From the NCBI GenBank assembly GCA_934662505.1, contig CAKUKE010000011.1, forward strand, positions 1 through 64,000: a stretch of 64,000 nt of DNA. Direction: 5' to 3'. Origin of the DNA: an uncultured Clostridia bacterium (GTDB lineage: Bacteria > Bacillota > Clostridia > Christensenellales > Aristaeellaceae). How positions within the stretch are numbered: position 1 is the stretch's first letter; every line of letters starts with the position of its first letter. Below the pieces are notes generated by a model, which was not told where the DNA came from, ran no database searches, and saw only the letters and a program-made list of their open reading frames with translations. Of the stretch, positions 41,555-49,544 are shown piece by piece. The translations under genes were made by a program, and so were the position numbers.

Positions 41555-44179
41555 TCAGCGGTTATCTTCCAGACAGACCCACTTTTCTCCCTCCAGCCGC
41601 AGCGTGCACAGGGCGCGTCCGTTTTCCACCGTCTGCACCTCCAGATGCTCGCCGTTGGGCTGGGTCAGGTAAACAAGACCCGCGGGCAGCTGTGCGTCCG
41701 TTTTCTGCCAGACCCCCGCCGTTTTCTGATACACCCCGTCCGCCGTCAGCAGGGTATTCCCGTCCAGATACTGGCACACCCCGTCTTCCGTCACAGGAAT
41801 GCGGGCGGCGCAGCTGCCGTCCGTCAGGTCGACGACCGTCATTTCGCCCTCCCGGATATAGCACAGGCTGTCTCCTGCCGGGGACAGGTCAAAGCGCGTC
41901 GCGTCGATGGTGCCGCCCACCCGGTACACGCCGCCGTCAAAGCGGAGGATCATCTCTCCCGCCGCCCGACCCGCCTGCCACGGGCACACCAGACGGGCGG
42001 AGGGCAGCACGTGCACCGCTTCCGCCTCGCCCGTGCGGCCTGCGCCGTCTTCTTTCTCAAAGGTCAATACGCCCATGGACGCGGCTGTATACGCCGCACC
42101 GCCCGCGCCCTGCCGGCCGTTCATCACCAGCTGGCGCAGGGAAACCTCCCTGTCCGCCTGCAGCGCCTGACGGATGCGGTAATCCAGCCCGTCGCACACC
42201 CCGTCCCCGTCGGTGTCCGCCTGTGCGGGGTCGGTGCCCCACACGGTCTCAAACGCGTCGGTCAGGCCGTCTCCGTCCCCGTCCGGGTCGGACACGACCC
42301 AGCGGAGGGCGTTGCCCGCCGTATCCCGGACGGTGTAGGCGTAGGGAATGCTTTCCGCTGCCACGCCCTCCACCGTGCAGACCGTCCCCGTCAGGGACGC
42401 TTCGCCCTCCGGCCCGCTCAGGCCGGCCAGACCGCTGACCCCGTCCGAAAAACGCAGGGTATAGGCCGGGCCGTCCCGCTTCACCTCGCATACGGGCGCC
42501 TGCCCGTCCGATTTGTAGAACACCCGCACCGGCCCCGCCACCGCGCCCTTATTGGGGCCGGCGGTCAGGCGCAGATAGACGCTCACCCCGTCCTCGCTGT
42601 CGGGCGCAGGCACCGTCTGGGCAAAGCCCTCCAGCGGCGCCAGCGAAATGCGGCACCCCTCAGGCGCGGTCAGATGCAGCCCGTCTTTGGCATTGTACCA
42701 GCCGTCCCCGCCCGAGGGCAGTGCAGGCGACAGCGTCGCCTGTCCCAGCGCGCTGGCAGGGTAGGTGACGATGGTCAGCGTACCGGGCACAAAAGCAAGG
42801 GCATAATCCGCCGCGCGGACGTCCTCCCAGCGCAGCGTGCCCGGGGTAATGGCGTATACGCCCTCCCGCTGGCCTTCCTCCCGCTGCGCCGCGCCGCTGA
42901 GCGCCGCGTCCGCAGGCAGTCCTTCCGCCGTGTACGTCCATTCCGGGTCGGCGGTTCCCATGTATTTCTGCTGGTCATGCAGCGTCACCCGCACCTGCAC
43001 GGGCAGCACCCGCACCGTCACCTGCACCGCGGCTTCCTGATGCCGCGCCGTGTCGGCGGGAATAAACAGCGCCGTATAGGCCGTTTGCTCGCTGTCGGCC
43101 ACGTGGGGCACGGTTTCCGGCTGCTCAAACCGCCACACGCCCGGCACCGGATTGCCGATAGGGTCGGTGGCCGTGCCGGACAGGGCGCATTCGCCCAGCG
43201 TCTGACCGTAGGTAATCTCCCCCGTCCGGGGGGTCAGCGTCACGCTGCCCTTGCCCACGGTAAGGGTCAGCGTCGTCTCCGCACCCTCCACATGTGCCGG
43301 GTCGTCGGGGGCAAAGCGCACCAGCGCGCAGTATTCCCCCGCCTCAGGCCGGACGCTCCCATCCGCCCAGACAAACGCGCCGGCAACGGGCGCGCCGTTT
43401 TCATTCTCCGCCTGGCCGCCGGTCAGCGCCAGCGCGGAAAGGGGTTCGCCCCAATGGATGCTTCCCCGGACTTCCGGGTTCTTTCGGATGACGACGGTCT
43501 GCTTTTTCACCTGCACCGCTACCCGCAGCCGCACGCTTTCATACAGATCCGCATCGTTGCCCCGGGGCGTAAACACCGCCTCGGCGCTCTGGGCGCCCAC
43601 GCCGGGCACCTGATCTACCAGCTCCCATGTAAATTCGCCGTACACCGGGGGCAGCCCCGGATGAAAGGGATTGACGGCCGCGCCGCCGGTCAGCACGGAG
43701 GCAGAAAGAGGCTGACCGTACACAATGTCCGACGCGGCAGGCGCAGACGAAACGGAGGGCACGGCGCGGCGCACCGTCACCTCCACCGAAACGGGCGCAA
43801 AGACCGCGCCCTCGCCCTGTTCATTTTTCAGCTCCCGGGCGGGCACAAAACGCGCCTGCGCCGTAAAGGTGCCCGTCCCGCCGGGCATCTGATGCCCGTC
43901 GACCCACTCGAAGGCGCCCAGCGAAAGAGCGGACACCATCTGCCCGTCCACCGTGACCGTGCAGGCGGAAGCGTCCAGCCGGCTGTCCGAAAGACGCTGA
44001 CCGTAATAAATCGGCGACGCGGTCAGCGAAAAAGCGTGTCCCTGCACCACCTGCGCAGTCTCCGCCGCGGCACGGGCTCTAACGCCCGTCCCCTCTCCGG
44101 AGATCAGCGCGCCAAACGCCCACAGCGTCAGCCCCGCCAGTGCCGCGCCGAGGATACGCTTCATAAAATTCGTCCGCAT
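41555..44179 (-). CDS. Large secreted protein with YGQ-type Ig-like/MBG repeats, TSP3-like Ca site and C-terminal propeller-like region
   Basis: 874 residues; ATG 44179 is eight bases after AAAGGA. A signal peptide (MKRILGAALAGLTLWAFGALI, likely cut near ARAAA/ET) is followed by four related modules of about 75-85 residues. Each begins with a YGQ-L-S-like strand (IYYGQRLSDSRL, IVYGQPLSASVL, IHWGEPLSALAL, ITYGQTLGECAL) and ends with an A-x-F-x-P strand. Then comes an MBG/YDG-like module (QQKYMGTADPEWTYTAEGLP, about 395-465) and a further beta-rich region. About residues 640-680 hold two thrombospondin type-3-like calcium loops (DPDGDGDGLTDAFE, DTDGDGVCDGLD). The C-terminal 180 residues have propeller-like strands (DLSPAGDSLCYIREG). 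No LPXTG, dockerin or S-layer domain is visible. Probably an extracellular structural or adhesive protein; function unknown. Confidence 0.85.
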   Translation of the reverse strand: MRTNFMKRILGAALAGLTLWAFGALISGEGTGVRARAAAETAQVVQGHAFSLTASPIYYGQRLSDSRLDASACTVTVDGQMVSALSLGAFEWVDGHQMPGGTGTFTAQARFVPARELKNEQGEGAVFAPVSVEVTVRRAVPSVSSAPAASDIVYGQPLSASVLTGGAAVNPFHPGLPPVYGEFTWELVDQVPGVGAQSAEAVFTPRGNDADLYESVRLRVAVQVKKQTVVIRKNPEVRGSIHWGEPLSALALTGGQAENENGAPVAGAFVWADGSVRPEAGEYCALVRFAPDDPAHVEGAETTLTLTVGKGSVTLTPRTGEITYGQTLGECALSGTATDPIGNPVPGVWRFEQPETVPHVADSEQTAYTALFIPADTARHQEAAVQVTVRVLPVQVRVTLHDQQKYMGTADPEWTYTAEGLPADAALSGAAQREEGQREGVYAITPGTLRWEDVRAADYALAFVPGTLTIVTYPASALGQATLSPALPSGGDGWYNAKDGLHLTAPEGCRISLAPLEGFAQTVPAPDSEDGVSVYLRLTAGPNKGAVAGPVRVFYKSDGQAPVCEVKRDGPAYTLRFSDGVSGLAGLSGPEGEASLTGTVCTVEGVAAESIPYAYTVRDTAGNALRWVVSDPDGDGDGLTDAFETVWGTDPAQADTDGDGVCDGLDYRIRQALQADREVSLRQLVMNGRQGAGGAAYTAASMGVLTFEKEDGAGRTGEAEAVHVLPSARLVCPWQAGRAAGEMILRFDGGVYRVGGTIDATRFDLSPAGDSLCYIREGEMTVVDLTDGSCAARIPVTEDGVCQYLDGNTLLTADGVYQKTAGVWQKTDAQLPAGLVYLTQPNGEHLEVQTVENGRALCTLRLEGEKWVCLEDNR

Positions 44180-44277
44180 ACGTCCATTCCTTTCCGTCCG
44201 CTGTCTGCGGGATGGAACCTATTATGTTCAAAACCCGGTTTCTGTCAAGTGCCGCCGTCCTTCCTGCCGGAGGAAGG

Positions 44278-45045
44278 TCATTTTCCGGCGGCGTTCCCCG
44301 CCGCCCGGCACAGCGCCGCCAGTTCTTCCGCAGAGAAGACCGCCGTCGGCACGTCCGGGCCGGGGACGGTCATCAGGGACGGCTGGAGAAAAAAGACCGC
44401 GCCGCCCTGCCCGTCCGGGTAATAATCCACCGTAGGCGTGCAGACCCGGTAAAAGTCCGCCTCCGTCACCTCCGCCCGGCATACGCCCTCCGCCTGCAGC
44501 GTCCGGAAACGCTCGTAGAGCACCGGCAGCAGCAATTCGCCCATCTCGTCGGAGGACAAAAGAGCGGCCTCCGTATCCCCGTCCATGGGATAGGCGGTCA
44601 GGATGCCCCGCAGCGTCAGCGTTTCACCCAGATATTCGCCGCTCACGTCAAAGGTGTCCGCCTCCAGCGCATAGAAGGGCGTCTGCCCCTCCACCTGTTC
44701 TTTCCGCACCGTCAGAATGGCGTAGAGCACCCCATCGTTGCATACCGCTTCGCCCGTCTGATCGATCACATGCCGCCCCTCCGCCACCATGGCGTCCGCC
44801 TGCGCCAGCATGGGCAGGGTCAGCTTCCTGCTTTCCTCCAGCACGGCGGCAAGGGTATCGTTCACCAGCACGGCCGCGTCGTCCTCTCCGGCCAGAAAGG
44901 GCACGCTGTAATGATAGCTGTAGGTCCAGTTTTCCTCCGAGGGAAAGTAATCCTGTCCCTCCTGCCTGTCAATTCCCCGCTCGCCCAGCGCCGGGACGGC
45001 CGCCAGCAGCAGGCAGAGGGTCAGTACGGTCAGCCGTTTACCCAT
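44278..45045 (-). CDS. Secreted protein of unknown function
   Basis: 255 residues with a clear signal peptide (KRLTVLTLCLLLAAVPALG, cut near residue 20-22). The mature part begins with DYFPSEENWTYSYHYSVPFLAGEDDAAVLVNDTL and has alternating beta-strands and helices, with some resemblance to DUF3298/RsiV-type domains. I would not assign it with confidence. Its start overlaps the preceding gene's stop by eight bases, so it is coupled to the 344-residue protein. The large repeat-protein gene starts 98 bases downstream. Confidence 0.75.
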   Translation of the reverse strand: MGKRLTVLTLCLLLAAVPALGERGIDRQEGQDYFPSEENWTYSYHYSVPFLAGEDDAAVLVNDTLAAVLEESRKLTLPMLAQADAMVAEGRHVIDQTGEAVCNDGVLYAILTVRKEQVEGQTPFYALEADTFDVSGEYLGETLTLRGILTAYPMDGDTEAALLSSDEMGELLLPVLYERFRTLQAEGVCRAEVTEADFYRVCTPTVDYYPDGQGGAVFFLQPSLMTVPGPDVPTAVFSAEELAALCRAAGNAAGK

Positions 45046-46072
45046 TGCTCAGCCCCCAGACCAGCATGGAATTGTAGATCAGCTCGGCGTAAAGGGAAAA
45101 CTCCGCCTGCCGCTCGGCCGGGAAGCGCATGATCAGGTCGTAGGTGTAGGGCAGCCCTTCCGCGGCCACCCGCATGAAGAACGCGCCGTCCTCCAGACAG
45201 CGGGCACTGCAGAACAGTTCGTTTTTCTCCACCTGACAGTTCCCATGCTGCCGGTCAAAATCCGCCCACAGATTCCCCTGCGCGGCAGTGCAGACGATCT
45301 CCACCGTCGCCAGCCCGTCGGCGCTCTGATAGACCCGGTGCGCCGGGTCGTCGTCCGCCAGCCCCAGAATGTCGGGCAGGTTCACCGAATACTCGTAGGT
45401 CTCGTTGTCCACCGTCTGCCAGTCGCTGGTCAGGCCGTCCAGATACGCGTCGGTCAGCTGATAGGAAAGGAGGGTGTACCCGAAGGGGCTGCTTTCATCC
45501 GCGTGCAGCACGATCTGCGCGCCCGCCCACCAGGTCAGGTCGGTTTCGGGAATGTTCTCGGCAGGGGTGGAAAAATACCCCCACAGGGTGTACACGTCCG
45601 CGTCCAGGGTCACCCGATCCCCTTCCGCCGCCGCACGGTACACGTGCACGCCGGCAAGGGGCGTCTCATTCAGGCTGGTCAGATCCATCTGCACGCCGTC
45701 GCCCGCCACGGTCACACAGTCGCAGCCGGTTGCGCCGCTCTCCGGCACGGCGAACTTTCCGTTGGCAAAAAACATGTCGTGCAGCGCGGCGCACTCGTCG
45801 CCGGAGAGCGTCACGCTGTCCGTGCCGCTTTCCACATAGTACATCAGTCCGTATACCGTGGCCTGCAGCAGGAAGGAGGGGGCATCCGTCTCGGACAGGC
45901 TCTTTTCCTCCCGCAGCATGGCGCCGCTCATGACCAGATTGAGCATGTGGCGCAGCCGCTCGTCCACCTGCACGTCCATTTCCTTTTCGTCCCGTACGGG
46001 GGCGCACAGCGCCGCCAGCGGCGTGAGCACCGTCAAAACAACGCACAGGGCAAAGCACAGCATTTTTTTCAT
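45038..46072 (-). CDS. Secreted or surface protein of unknown function
   Basis: 344 residues from ATG 46072 (GGAGG eight bases upstream); a longer frame lacks a ribosome site. A signal peptide MKKMLCFALCVVLTVLTPLAALCAP may be a standard one; a Cys at the cleavage region (LAALC) makes a lipoprotein possible, although the sequence around it is not an ideal lipobox. The body is acidic, with repeated beta-strands (VTLDADVYTLWGYFSTPAE, YEYSVNLPDILGLADDD). I do not recognise a family. It lies 33 bases after the preceding gene and overlaps the next. Confidence 0.75.
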   Translation of the reverse strand: MKKMLCFALCVVLTVLTPLAALCAPVRDEKEMDVQVDERLRHMLNLVMSGAMLREEKSLSETDAPSFLLQATVYGLMYYVESGTDSVTLSGDECAALHDMFFANGKFAVPESGATGCDCVTVAGDGVQMDLTSLNETPLAGVHVYRAAAEGDRVTLDADVYTLWGYFSTPAENIPETDLTWWAGAQIVLHADESSPFGYTLLSYQLTDAYLDGLTSDWQTVDNETYEYSVNLPDILGLADDDPAHRVYQSADGLATVEIVCTAAQGNLWADFDRQHGNCQVEKNELFCSARCLEDGAFFMRVAAEGLPYTYDLIMRFPAERQAEFSLYAELIYNSMLVWGLSNG

Positions 46073-46105
46073 CGTTCGTTCCTCCGTTCGTCGCCGCATT
46101 TTTTG

Positions 46106-46684
46106 TTACGGCAGTTTATGCATCCGTCCGAGAAGCGCCGTGAAGGTCTCCTCGTCCATTCCCTCTCCTGTCACGGCATAGCTTGCGCCGTCATAGGTAA
46201 AGCAGGCGGCGTAGCCGTTTGCGCCGCGGCTGAGCAGCGCGGGCGCGCGCAGCACCGTCACATCCTTCCGCAGCACCGTCACATAGCCCTCCGGCCGGAT
46301 CAGGGGCGCGGCGGCCGCGGGGCGCACCGCGGACACCTGCAGCGCACCGCAGCGGTAGGAAACCAGCCGCGCGGTTCTGCCGTCGAAGGTGCCGTTGCGC
46401 GCCTGCCCTTCTCCGCTTTCTCCCTCCAGCACGGGCAGCGCGCCGCCGAAAGCGTCCCGCAGCACGCCGTAGTCGGAGGAATTGACCGCGATAAGCGGGG
46501 CGACCGTTTCCTCCCCCGTCACCTGAAAGGACGCGGCGTGATCGTCCTCCCGATCCAGCAGCACGGCCGCCAGCAGCACCGCGCCGCACAAAAGCGCCAC
46601 CAGCACCGTCAGGCTGACCGTCCCCAGCGCCCGCGCCGTCAGACCCTGCGCCTTTTTCTTTCCGCCGCGCGCTTTATCGTCCAT
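46106..46684 (-). CDS. Membrane-anchored protein of unknown function (single N-terminal helix)
   Basis: 192 residues: a basic cytoplasmic start (KARGGKKKAQ), one membrane helix (about residues 18-43, LGTVSLTVLVALLCGAVLLAAVLL), then an extracytoplasmic beta-rich domain of about 145 residues. That domain ends in GYAACFTYDGASYAVTGEGMDEETFTALLGRM, reminiscent of sensor or DUF4367-like domains of sigma-factor regulators, but not enough for a call. Its start overlaps the upstream gene by 11 bases. Confidence 0.7.
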   Translation of the reverse strand: MDDKARGGKKKAQGLTARALGTVSLTVLVALLCGAVLLAAVLLDREDDHAASFQVTGEETVAPLIAVNSSDYGVLRDAFGGALPVLEGESGEGQARNGTFDGRTARLVSYRCGALQVSAVRPAAAAPLIRPEGYVTVLRKDVTVLRAPALLSRGANGYAACFTYDGASYAVTGEGMDEETFTALLGRMHKLP

Positions 46685-47066
46685 GACCGCTTTTTTTCTC
46701 CCTTCGTTTCCGCATTTCTTCCCCTGCTACGCCCGCCGCAAGCCCTGCCGCCAGACAGGCAGCCCCCACGCCGGGGAGCCGGTACAGCGGGCTGAGAAGC
46801 AGGGACAGCCCCATCTGGAAAAAGCACAGCGCCGGCGCGGCTCCCCGCCGCGCCGCGGCGTAGGGTACGGTCAGCGCCAGCAGCGGCGTGCCCGCATAGC
46901 CGTGCAGTGTGTACAGCACAAGCCCCGCGTCGCCCAGCCCGCCGTACAGCAGAGGAACGCACTGCCACAGCGCCGCGCCCGCGCACAGCGCCAGACAGAC
47001 CCATCCATCCCCCGGCGTCTTTTTTCCCCTGCCGGATGCGCCCGCCGGCGCGCCGTATCTGCTCAT
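46674..47066 (-). CDS. Small polytopic membrane protein of unknown function
   Basis: 130 residues with three to four hydrophobic segments (WVCLALCAGAALWQCVPLLYGG; AGTPLLALTVPYAAA; ALCFFQMGLSLLLSPLY; VGAACLAAGLAAGVAG) and a basic C-terminus (EMRKRREKKSGHGR). No family recognised. Overlaps both neighbours (ATGA with the upstream gene), so it is part of a coupled operon. Confidence 0.65.
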   Translation of the reverse strand: MSRYGAPAGASGRGKKTPGDGWVCLALCAGAALWQCVPLLYGGLGDAGLVLYTLHGYAGTPLLALTVPYAAARRGAAPALCFFQMGLSLLLSPLYRLPGVGAACLAAGLAAGVAGEEMRKRREKKSGHGR

Positions 47067-47692
47067 TCGATCAGTCCTTTAAGGTCGCCCAGCAGCCTGT
47101 CCATTTCCGCCGTATCGCCATAGCGCGCGGCAGCCGCCCGGTAAAAACGGCCGGCCAGCGTCTTCTGCTCCGTCTCCGTCAGAAAGGGGCTGGCAAAAAT
47201 GCCCGCCAGCACCCGTGCGCAGGGCGCGCCCCATGCGCGGCGCGCCGCCCCGGGCAGGCTGAACCCGAACAGACCGGGCTGGTTTTCCCGGGCGCCCTCT
47301 ACAAACAGGCGCAGATACTCGCCGCACAATTCCGTCAGATACGCCGCCGTAAAGCCTGCCGGGTCGCGGGTCAGGGACAGGCATTTTGCCAGCTGCGGGT
47401 GATGAAAAACAGCCCGCGTCATGGCTTCCTGCGTTTTTTCGTCAAACCGTTCGGGGTGCTCCAGCGGCAGAAGCACGGCGCACTTGATCAGGGTCACGTC
47501 CCCCGGGCGTTCCTTCACCCGCCAGCGATCCCCCAGCATGAGCAGCGCGCGGTTCACGGCCAGATCGTCCGGCCGGAGAGCGTCCGCTCTGTCCAGACAC
47601 CGTTTCTGCAGCGCGGGATCCTGCGTTTCGGCCGCCATGCGCAAAAGCGCGTCCGCATCGTCCGGCAAAACCGTCTCTTTCTTCCGAAACAT
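47063..47692 (-). CDS. Cytoplasmic helical protein of unknown function, first gene of the envelope operon
   Basis: 209 residues from ATG 47692 (AAAGGGGGGAG upstream). It begins with MFRKKETVLPDDADALLRMAAETQDPALQKRCLDRADALRPDDLAVNRALLMLG, which resembles one or two degenerate TPR-like helical pairs, and continues as helices. No signal peptide or metal motif. It lies directly behind a good promoter. It might be a scaffold or adaptor for the membrane proteins encoded after it. Confidence 0.7.
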   Translation of the reverse strand: MFRKKETVLPDDADALLRMAAETQDPALQKRCLDRADALRPDDLAVNRALLMLGDRWRVKERPGDVTLIKCAVLLPLEHPERFDEKTQEAMTRAVFHHPQLAKCLSLTRDPAGFTAAYLTELCGEYLRLFVEGARENQPGLFGFSLPGAARRAWGAPCARVLAGIFASPFLTETEQKTLAGRFYRAAAARYGDTAEMDRLLGDLKGLIE

Positions 47693-47720
47693 GGTGCTCC
47701 CCCCTTTCCCCGTTTTTTTG

Positions 47721-47749
47721 ATTATAACACATGTGTTGCGTTTTTGTAA
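47721..47749 (-). promoter_or_regulatory. SigA-type promoter of the envelope operon
   Basis: Minus strand: TTACAA (47744-47749), 17-base spacer, perfect TATAAT (47721-47726). Overlapping it is a short palindrome ACACATGTGT (about 47728-47737) inside the spacer, a possible regulator site. Confidence 0.8.
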
Positions 47750-47810
47750 CACTTTTTGAAATATTTACAGTTCAGCCATAAAACCGCGGGGAAACGCACC
47801 CGTCCAAGCC

Positions 47811-47838
47811 TTGCGCCCCGCGCAAAAACAGGTATAAT
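47811..47838 (+). promoter_or_regulatory. SigA-type promoter of the radical SAM gene
   Basis: TTGCGC (47811-47816), 16-base spacer, TATAAT (47833-47838), 32 bases before the start codon. About 60 bases from the divergent operon promoter. Confidence 0.7.
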
Positions 47839-47869
47839 GAACAGGAATACCGTTGAGAGGATGCACCGT

Positions 47870-48994
47870 ATGAAAATTTCCAAGCAGGACGCCCTGACCT
47901 GGTTTCGCTTTTTCGCCATGCTGCCCGAGGGCGAGGAATTGCAGACCCGCCAGCAGGAGATCGCGCTGTCCGTGTTTTATCAGATCGAACGCCGGGTGGA
48001 GGAAAACCGTCGGCACATGATGGCGGATATTCCCGGCCTGAGGTCACTGGGTGGCCGCACCCTGTACGTAGGGCCGGAGGAAAAGTTTCCCCGGGGCTGC
48101 AAAAGCTGCCTTTTCGGCACGGGACTGTCCGCCATTCGCAAAACCAACCGCTGCAACGTGCAGTGTCCCTTCTGCTACAATTACGGCGAACTGGACTGTC
48201 AGGAGCCCATTGGCGAGGGTCTGTGGGAAATCGGCGGCAGCAAATACGCCGTAGAGGACATTCCCCTGCTGCTGTCCATTCAGAAAAAGCCCACAGGGGT
48301 CGCCTACGTTTATCTGGAACCCTTTATGGAAATCGAAAAGTATGGCCCCGTCATCCGCATTTTCCGGGAGGCGGGGGTCTACCAGCACCTGTACACCAAC
48401 GGCACCCTGTGCACGGAGGAAAACCTGCGGGCGCTGGGTGAAAGCGGGCTGGACGAGATCCGCTTCAATCTGGGTGCTTCCGGCTGCAGCCCGAAGGTGG
48501 TGGCCGCCATGGCCACGGCGAAGAAATACATCCCCGCCGTGGGGGTGGAAACCCCCATGACCCCCGCCTTTTCCGACTGGCTGGACAGGCATGCCGACGC
48601 GCTGCTGGCCACCGGGCTGGACTTTATCAACTGCGCCGAGCTGCACCTGAACCCGAACAACCTGCCCAACTACGAAGGAGAAAACCTGTACATGTCCCGG
48701 CAGGGGTACATTTCCCCCGTCTTCAGCCGGGATCTGACCCTGCGCCTGATGGCGCGGGCAGATCGGGAAAAGTGGCCTGTGGCGGTGCACGACTGCTCCA
48801 ACCGCACCAAATTTGCCCGCGAGCTGAACCTGAAAGCCAAAGAGGGCGGCTGGTTCGGGCAAAACGGATACGGCTGCGAGTTCCCCACGCCGCCCTATGC
48901 TGCCTTCCTGCCCATTCTGGAGGATCCGTCCTTCACCTTTGTGGAGGAGGAACCCCTGCCCGACGGCTACCGCCCGGGGCAGATCGTCCTGTGA
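47870..48994 (+). CDS. Radical SAM protein of unknown function
   Basis: 374 residues from ATG 47870, nine bases after GAGAGG. The radical SAM CxxxCxxC is C95-C99-C102 in TNRCNVQCPFCYNYGELDC. An additional Cys pair (C77, C80 in RGCKSCLFG) lies just before it and C110 follows, as in the pyruvate formate-lyase activase-related group of uncharacterised radical SAM proteins. Later motifs: VAYVYLEPFMEIEKYGPVI and YTNGTLCTEENLRALGESGLDEIRFNLGAS, which form barrel strands 3-5. NCAELHLNPNNLPNYEGENLYMSRQGY and AVHDCSNRTKFARELN may form the substrate pocket. No SPASM seven-Cys domain is obvious. No peptide substrate gene is visible nearby. Divergent from the envelope operon. Confidence 0.88.
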   Translation: MKISKQDALTWFRFFAMLPEGEELQTRQQEIALSVFYQIERRVEENRRHMMADIPGLRSLGGRTLYVGPEEKFPRGCKSCLFGTGLSAIRKTNRCNVQCPFCYNYGELDCQEPIGEGLWEIGGSKYAVEDIPLLLSIQKKPTGVAYVYLEPFMEIEKYGPVIRIFREAGVYQHLYTNGTLCTEENLRALGESGLDEIRFNLGASGCSPKVVAAMATAKKYIPAVGVETPMTPAFSDWLDRHADALLATGLDFINCAELHLNPNNLPNYEGENLYMSRQGYISPVFSRDLTLRLMARADREKWPVAVHDCSNRTKFARELNLKAKEGGWFGQNGYGCEFPTPPYAAFLPILEDPSFTFVEEEPLPDGYRPGQIVL

Positions 48995-49047
48995 CCGCCG
49001 CGCCGCCCGTTTCTTCCGCCCCGCCGCGCGATCAGCTCCGTTATTCC

Positions 49048-49198
49048 TCCCGCCCGCAGGGGCAGGCCATTCTCCGCGGCGCGCGTTTCTGCAAAAGCTG
49101 CGGTACGATCCCGCCCGCAGGGACAGAGCGTTCTCTTTCCCCACTTCGGCGGGGTTCTTTTTTGTTAATGCCGCCCGCAGGAGCAGGGCTTTCTCTCC
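49048..49198 (+). repeat. Three diverged direct repeats with 60-61 bp period
   Basis: CCGCCCGCAGGGGCAGGCCA, CCGCCCGCAGGGACAGAGCG and CCGCCCGCAGGAGCAGGGCT, each followed by TTCTC, start at about 49050, 49111 and 49171. The sequence between the copies is not conserved. Confidence 0.75.
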
Positions 49199-49233
49199 TG
49201 CGCCGGTCAGGGGCATCGGCCTTCGGCGCATGG

Positions 49234-49264
49234 AAAAGCGCCGGTCGGAAGGCCGGCGCTTTTT
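49234..49264. terminator. Bidirectional intrinsic terminator
   Basis: AAAAGCGCCGG and CCGGCGCTTTTT around an 8-base loop. Ends the addB operon (minus) and the radical SAM transcript (plus). Confidence 0.88.
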
Positions 49265-49325
49265 GACTGTCTGTGCGCCCCAGGTCAGGCGGCGCGCCGC
49301 CCGAGCCCGTGCGCACGGGCTTTTC

Positions 49326-49544
49326 TCATTTTTCCACCGGCTCCAGCGCCAGCATCCGCACCTCCACGCGCCCGTCCGGAGCAAGGGTCATTTCGCCGCA
49401 GGGAATCCGCGTGCCCTCGCACAGGGCGGGAAGCGTATAGTAGGTGTAGATGGCGCGTATTTTTTCGCCGGACAGCCCGCACCGCCGGGTGCCGACCGTC
49501 ACGCCGGCAGCATCATGCGCATCCGTAAACAGCCCGATCTTCAT
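49326..49544 (-). CDS. Small protein of unknown function, coupled to addB
   Basis: 72 residues; its start overlaps the addB stop by four bases. MKIGLFTDAHDAAGVTVGTRRCGLSGEKIRAIYTYYTLPALCEG is the first part. No membrane segment or recognised domain. In addAB operons the helicase gene addA normally follows addB; here this small ORF and a terminator are found instead. Confidence 0.55.
   Translation of the reverse strand: MKIGLFTDAHDAAGVTVGTRRCGLSGEKIRAIYTYYTLPALCEGTRIPCGEMTLAPDGRVEVRMLALEPVEK

Larger units (their letters stand above)
48995..49325. other. Intergenic region with a three-copy degenerate repeat, 331 bp
   Basis: Contains three copies of a CCGCCCGCAGG-rich motif (about 49050, 49111, 49171) and a bidirectional terminator (49234-49264). 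No gene seen. Confidence 0.65.

Noticed and set aside
41432..44422. A 996-codon plus-strand open frame opposite the repeat-protein gene
   Set aside because: Same reason: the minus-strand product has a signal peptide, repeats and calcium motifs, while this frame translates to arginine-rich noise.
49048..49198. Possible CRISPR array
   Set aside because: Only three diverged copies, no palindromic conserved repeat of usual length, and no cas genes. The 53276-53337 pair has two copies without spacers.
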